Shown here: piece after piece, positions 6,396 through 8,666 of the stretch
How positions within the stretch are numbered: position 1 is the stretch's first letter
Layout of the letters: every line of letters starts with the position of its first letter
Source of the DNA: Limnoraphis robusta CS-951
GTDB lineage: Bacteria > Cyanobacteriota > Cyanobacteriia > Cyanobacteriales > Microcoleaceae
Length of the DNA: 8,666 nt
Reading direction: 5' to 3'
NCBI RefSeq assembly: GCF_000972705.2
Contig: NZ_LATL02000345.1
Location: 16,348-25,013 of the forward strand
The notes under the pieces: generated by a model
Databases searched by the model: none
What the model saw: only the letters and a program-made list of their open reading frames with translations
Told to the model about the DNA's origin: nothing
Position numbers and translations under genes: made by a program

Positions 6396-6974
6396 TTGAA
6401 CGATCAGAGTGCGCTCTACACCCATTTGTTGTTGGAATCATTTCTTGGTGATCACAGTGAGTCCTTTTCTATCTATTACAACAGCCAGCCCATGATCGAA
6501 GAAACTTCTATTATCTACACCGCTAAAACTCAGCGCTCTTCCCGACTCAACCATGAAGTCATTATCCTCGATCTCGAAACTGAAGAATACTATGGCTCTC
6601 AATGGGTAGGAGCAACCATCTGGATACTGCTCTCCCAACCCCGTACTGTTAAAGAAATTCGGGAGCTGATTTTATCAAGATATCAGGTAGACCCCCATCA
6701 ATGTGATCGCGATTTGATGAATTTCTTATTACAATTACAAGCCAATGGACTGATCAAACTCAGTCCTTCTCCTTCTCCCCTTTCTCGGTTGCTGCATCGG
6801 GTGACTCGAAAAGTTGAAAAATTGTTGAATAATATCCTCAATAGTCAGCAAGGTTGGGGAAGTCAATATCTAAAATTTTCCGCTCAAGCAGGAGCTACGA
6901 TGATGTCTAAACTCCCCTACCAAACTCCTGTCTTAACTTATTGCGGTTCTAATCATCCCTCGCTTTATGGCTAA
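6396..6974 (+). CDS. PqqD-family (RRE-domain) protein with a lasso-leader-like C-terminal tail
   Basis: The central part (about residues 45-122: VIILDLETEEYYGSQWVGA, then the helical TVKEIRELILSRYQVDP and a leucine-rich last helix) matches the PqqD fold. Such domains are RiPP recognition elements that hold a precursor peptide's leader for a modifying enzyme. After it come a Ser/Pro linker (SPSPSPLSRLL) and a basic helix. The tail from M169/M170 carries YQTPVLTYCG, fitting YxxPxLxxxG, the lasso leader motif that such domains bind. It ends eight residues later (SNHPSLYG) with no obvious core peptide. The TTG start at 6396 gives 192 residues and lacks a ribosome site; ATG 6492 (160 residues, domain starting about 12 residues in) is equally plausible. 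No lasso cyclase, B2 protease or transporter is in the window. The RRE call is firm; a role in RiPP biosynthesis is inferred. Confidence 0.75.
   Translation: MNDQSALYTHLLLESFLGDHSESFSIYYNSQPMIEETSIIYTAKTQRSSRLNHEVIILDLETEEYYGSQWVGATIWILLSQPRTVKEIRELILSRYQVDPHQCDRDLMNFLLQLQANGLIKLSPSPSPLSRLLHRVTRKVEKLLNNILNSQQGWGSQYLKFSAQAGATMMSKLPYQTPVLTYCGSNHPSLYG
6890..6974 (+). other. Internal ribosome binding site and in-frame mini-ORF encoding the leader-like tail
   Basis: Inside the PqqD-like gene, AGGAG (6890-6894) lies 5 nt before ATG 6900-6902 and 8 nt before a second ATG 6903-6905, both in the main frame. Initiation here would release a 23-24 residue peptide that starts MMSKLPYQTPVLTYCG and ends at the shared TAA 6972-6974. 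This is a better ribosome site than that of either proposed start of the full gene. Separate translation is a hypothesis; the site may be chance in an Ala-Gly-Ala-Thr coding stretch. Confidence 0.35.
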
Positions 6975-7010
6975 GGGAGAAATATAGCAGTTTTTTTATC
7001 GGTAAACTTA

Positions 7011-7079
7011 CCACGATCGACACGAAGACACCAAGATTTTTTCTGAGTATTTTCTGTGTTGAGTGTGGTTTTTATTTTT
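7011..7079 (+). terminator. Long stem-loop with U tail, probable terminator of the PqqD-like gene
   Basis: CCACGATCGACAC (7011-7023) pairs with GTGTTGAGTGTGG (7056-7068), 12 of 13 positions counting two G-U pairs, and weaker pairing continues inward. TTTTTATTTTT (7069-7079) follows directly. The stem is longer than a usual terminator, and its CACGAAGACACC sequence resembles a repeat found in many cyanobacterial spacers, so it may be a repeat element reused as a terminator. It lies 36 bp after the stop codon. Confidence 0.5.
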
Positions 7080-7117
7080 GGGGGTTCAGGGTTATCAAAA
7101 TTTCTGAACTTCCCCTT

Positions 7118-7223
7118 TATAGCAGAAGTCAGGAGACAGAAGACAGGAGACAGAATTGAAACCTTTATCATAAAAGGATTTGACAGAAAAACAGTGTCCT
7201 AATCAAAGGCTTCGACTGCTATA
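7118..7223. mobile_element. Possible miniature inverted-repeat element (MITE)
   Basis: TATAGCAG (7118-7125) and its exact reverse complement CTGCTATA (7216-7223) bracket 106 bp; after three unmatched bases a further AAG/CTT agrees. TA ends are what IS630/Tc1-type elements leave. The inside is non-coding and includes a CCTTT/AAAGG hairpin (7162-7177). Another TATAGCAG lies at 6983-6990. Uma2 similarity begins at 7221, right at the element's edge. The ends are short, so chance is possible. Confidence 0.3.
7127..7156 (+). repeat. Short purine-rich GGAGACAGA direct repeat
   Basis: The stretch reads AAGTCAGGAGACAGAAGA then CAGGAGACAGAA: two copies of CAGGAGACAGAA with a short spacer. AGTCAGGAG at its left end is the reverse complement of the CTCCTGACT unit in the tandem array at 7441-7570, so related sequence occurs on both sides of the Uma2 remnant in opposite orientation. 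Confidence 0.45.
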
Positions 7224-7370
7224 AAACTGGGATGCTTCATTAACCCTCAACAGCAACAAGTCGCAATTGATCGCCCTAGACAAAATCTGGAAGTGCGAAA
7301 TCTTACCACTGAATGATCGGGTGAAGAACTCTTACCAAGATTTAGCTTGAATTGATCTCCATATTTGTAA
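7221..7370 (+). pseudogene. C-terminal remnant of a Uma2-family (DUF820) endonuclease gene
   Basis: In frame from 7221 the translation IKLGCFINPQQQQVAIDR continues through a QNLEV segment to a TGA (7314-7316), then SGEELLPRFSLN, a second TGA (7353-7355) and SPYL-stop (7368-7370). This follows the end of Uma2-family proteins (KLGWLINP..QQVEIYR...LSGE.LLPGF.LNL), a nuclease-fold family with many copies in cyanobacteria. Both TGA codons sit where the family has leucine, and the usual Trp of LGW is Cys. Only about 50 codons of a gene of roughly 190 remain; the catalytic N-terminal part is gone and nothing similar is seen upstream. A dead fragment, clearly not expressed as a working enzyme. The match is from memory of the family, not an alignment. 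Confidence 0.7.
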
Positions 7371-7404
7371 ATCATACCCTGTCCAGATAATTAGTGATAA
7401 AAAA

Positions 7405-7446
7405 CTTTCTCCTCCTCCTCCTCTTTCTTCTTCTTTATTTCCTCCT
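7405..7446 (+). repeat. Polypyrimidine tract
   Basis: Almost pure C/T in triplet-like runs (CTCCTCCTCCTCCT then CTTCTTCTT), leading directly into the heptamer array. On the other strand it is GA-rich with several GGAGG motifs. It may be a decayed extension of the array or a slippage product. Confidence 0.5.
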
Positions 7447-7570
7447 GACTCCTGACTCCTGACTCCTAACTCCTAACTCCTAACTCCTAACTCCTGACTC
7501 GGTGACTCCTGACTCGGTGACTCCTGACTCCTGACTCCTGACTCGGTGACTCCTGACTCGGTGACTCCTC
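7441..7570. repeat. Tandem array of 7- and 8-bp units (ACTCCTG / ACTCCTA / ACTCGGTG)
   Basis: Eighteen contiguous units over 130 bp with no gap. In order: CCTCCTG; ACTCCTG twice; ACTCCTA four times; ACTCCTG; ACTCGGTG; ACTCCTG; ACTCGGTG; ACTCCTG three times; ACTCGGTG; ACTCCTG; ACTCGGTG; ACTCCTC. Fourteen are heptamers and four are octamers; every ACTCGGTG is preceded by ACTCCTG. This is like the short tandemly repeated repetitive (STRR) sequences of cyanobacteria. The last unit touches the stop codon of the DUF3352 gene (7570-7572), so on the minus strand the array is that gene's 3' untranslated region, each heptamer supplying a GGAG. Confidence 0.93.
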
Positions 7571-8666
7571 TATTTGAGTCTCACAAATACCGTCGCCTTC
7601 CCTACTCCATCAACTGTTCCTGCACTACTAATCGTAAGCGATCGCAAGTGATCAAAAAACGGTTTTGCGGATAATTCTAACAATTTTAGCAAGGGAATTT
7701 GTTGCTTCAAAAATCCAACACTCGCTTCCCAGTCGAGAAAGAAATAGCCATCATTTGCTTTTGGTAAACGTTCAAAAGCGATCTGAAATTCCGGATCATC
7801 GAGTAGAGTTCCCGTTTGAGTTGCTATCAGTAGATTATTCATCGCTTCAACGGAAGTCGTGAAAATCTCATAATCTCCAACTGTAGCGTGAACTCCTCTT
7901 GGTTTGGCTTCTAAAACCTGCGGGTTAAAATCTGTTATCTCAGCAGGATCAGGAATTGAATTTAAGGTTGTCCAAGCCGTTAGGGTGCGTTCCCCTAGTT
8001 CAAAAGTTCCTAGACTATAACCCTCTTCTGTGGCGAGTTCATCTAAATGTTTGATCGCATCAATGGCTTGAGGGGATAGTCTTTCTGCAACAAAAATCCA
8101 ATCCGGTTTTTGTGTTTGCTTTTCGGGAGAAGGAGGAATCATTGCTAAAGCATATTCTCCTGTTACCCAAGTTAAGATATCCTGGGGTAAATCTAAACCC
8201 CAAATCTCTTTAATCACGCTAATCGGTTGATTGACTAAATTTTCTAAGCCGGAATTTCCAGCAAGGGTTGCAGATAGTTGTTCCCAAAGATGATTGAGAT
8301 CAACACCTGCGATCGCAAACGCACTTGCACCTGTAATATATTGCCAAGCTTTTGCAGGTTCAGACAGCAAAGGTGCTACTGATTTTTCATCTTCTTCTCC
8401 GGTTTTCACTAAAGCGGTTTGTGCTAATAATCCTTGAGGACTCAAGCTTAGAGATATCGTTAAACTGGGCTGAGAAGGGAGATTAACGGCTGTATTTTCC
8501 CAGTCTAGTCCCCAACTGCCTAAATTCACAAACGCTAAACCAACGCGACTTGAGGGGAGTTGTTCTAGCGCTCGTTGATAGGCGGGAGACTGACTTAAAC
8601 TTAAAGTATTTGCCTGTAAATTGTTAATAGCTTCTCGCAATATTTTCGGAGAATTTGCTACTAATA
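7570..8666 (-). CDS. DUF3352 domain-containing protein, C-terminal part; 5' end outside window
   Basis: The reading frame is open from the right edge (LVANSPKI, then LREAINNLQAN) to TAG at 7570-7572, 364 codons. A TTG at 8638-8640 could be taken for a start, but the frame and the family-like sequence continue upstream of it, so the gene is cut by the window edge. It resembles DUF3352, a cyanobacterial family of unknown function, usually around 550 residues with an N-terminal membrane segment; that part is not visible. Recognisable pieces are SPAYQRALEQLP, LLDDPEFQIAFERLPKANDGYFFLDW and the closing hydrophobic strands. No catalytic motif is seen. Two HIP1 octamers lie inside it. Its stop codon is abutted by the tandem array, and no classical terminator follows. 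Function unknown. Confidence 0.85.
   Translation of the reverse strand, partial: LVANSPKILREAINNLQANTLSLSQSPAYQRALEQLPSSRVGLAFVNLGSWGLDWENTAVNLPSQPSLTISLSLSPQGLLAQTALVKTGEEDEKSVAPLLSEPAKAWQYITGASAFAIAGVDLNHLWEQLSATLAGNSGLENLVNQPISVIKEIWGLDLPQDILTWVTGEYALAMIPPSPEKQTQKPDWIFVAERLSPQAIDAIKHLDELATEEGYSLGTFELGERTLTAWTTLNSIPDPAEITDFNPQVLEAKPRGVHATVGDYEIFTTSVEAMNNLLIATQTGTLLDDPEFQIAFERLPKANDGYFFLDWEASVGFLKQQIPLLKLLELSAKPFFDHLRSLTISSAGTVDGVGKATVFVRLK

Larger units (their letters stand above)
6975..7569. other. Accessory intergenic region rich in repeats and remnants
   Basis: Nearly 600 bp without an intact gene. In order: a T7 run (6991-6997), a long hairpin with a U tail (7011-7079), a candidate 106-bp miniature element (7118-7223) containing a purine-rich GACAGGAGACAGAA repeat, a Uma2 pseudogene fragment (7221-7370), a pyrimidine-rich tract (about 7405-7446) and a 7/8-mer tandem array (7441-7570). 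It separates convergent genes, so it serves as a double 3' region where insertions would be tolerated. Confidence 0.6.

Noticed and set aside
6206..6403. Minus-strand open frame with heptad-like KLLEKLEKLG, antisense to the ald 3' end
   Set aside because: No ATG and no ribosome site; the leucine pattern comes from the tandem CCAGTTTTT copies and the inverted repeat, and the rest is antisense to ald.
6900..6974. Complete lasso-peptide precursor
   Set aside because: After the leader motif only eight residues remain, with no acidic ring-closing residue and no conserved Thr at the leader end; called a leader-like tail only.
7441..7570. CRISPR array
   Set aside because: Units of 7-8 bp are contiguous with no spacers; it is a simple tandem repeat.
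8638..8640. TTG as the true start of the DUF3352 gene
   Set aside because: The frame stays open and family-like to the window edge upstream of it, so the gene is 5'-truncated by the window.

Overview
The window looks like chromosomal DNA of a filamentous, Oscillatoria/Planktothrix/Lyngbya-like cyanobacterium; the lineage is an inference. Six perfect copies of the cyanobacterial HIP1 octamer GCGATCGC (starting at 1049, 2482, 5530, 6313, 7638 and 8309) occur in 8.7 kb, where about 0.1 would be expected by chance. The alanine dehydrogenase is very close in length and motifs to the Phormidium enzyme. The DUF3352 protein and the M48 peptidase subtype are typically cyanobacterial, and the right-hand intergenic region has heptanucleotide tandem repeats of the kind common in these genomes.

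Layout, left to right. (1) 1-1872, minus strand: N-terminal half of a type I restriction enzyme HsdR subunit, running off the left edge. (2) 2098-2179, minus: tRNA-Leu(CAA). Its 5' end overlaps the 3' end of an M48 metallopeptidase gene (2158-3033, minus), whose stop codon lies inside the tRNA. (3) 3034-3668: a gene-poor stretch with a murA terminator and one good promoter-like sequence pointing towards the murA 3' end. (4) 3669-5021, minus: murA, the first committed step of peptidoglycan synthesis, with an unusual start. (5) 5022-5193: a divergent promoter region with a perfect 12-bp palindrome. (6) 5194-6279, plus: ald, alanine dehydrogenase. (7) 6280-6395: an inverted repeat and candidate promoter, then 6396-6974, plus: a PqqD/RRE-domain protein whose C-terminal tail looks like a lasso-peptide leader. 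(8) 6975-7569: an accessory intergenic region holding a long hairpin terminator, a possible 106-bp miniature element, a dead Uma2-family endonuclease remnant and a 130-bp 7/8-mer tandem array. (9) 7570-8666, minus: C-terminal part of a DUF3352 protein, running off the right edge.

The genes do not form one pathway. MurA and Ald both belong to cell-wall and amino-acid metabolism (alanine supply versus UDP-MurNAc synthesis) and share a divergent control region, so a link is possible but unproven. HsdR belongs to a restriction-modification system whose HsdM and HsdS lie outside the window. The strongest candidate for something unusual is the PqqD-like protein: an RRE domain and an RRE-binding leader motif (YxxPxLxxxG) in one reading frame, with a good ribosome binding site placed to start translation of just the leader-like tail. 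The second is the protein stop codon inside a tRNA gene.
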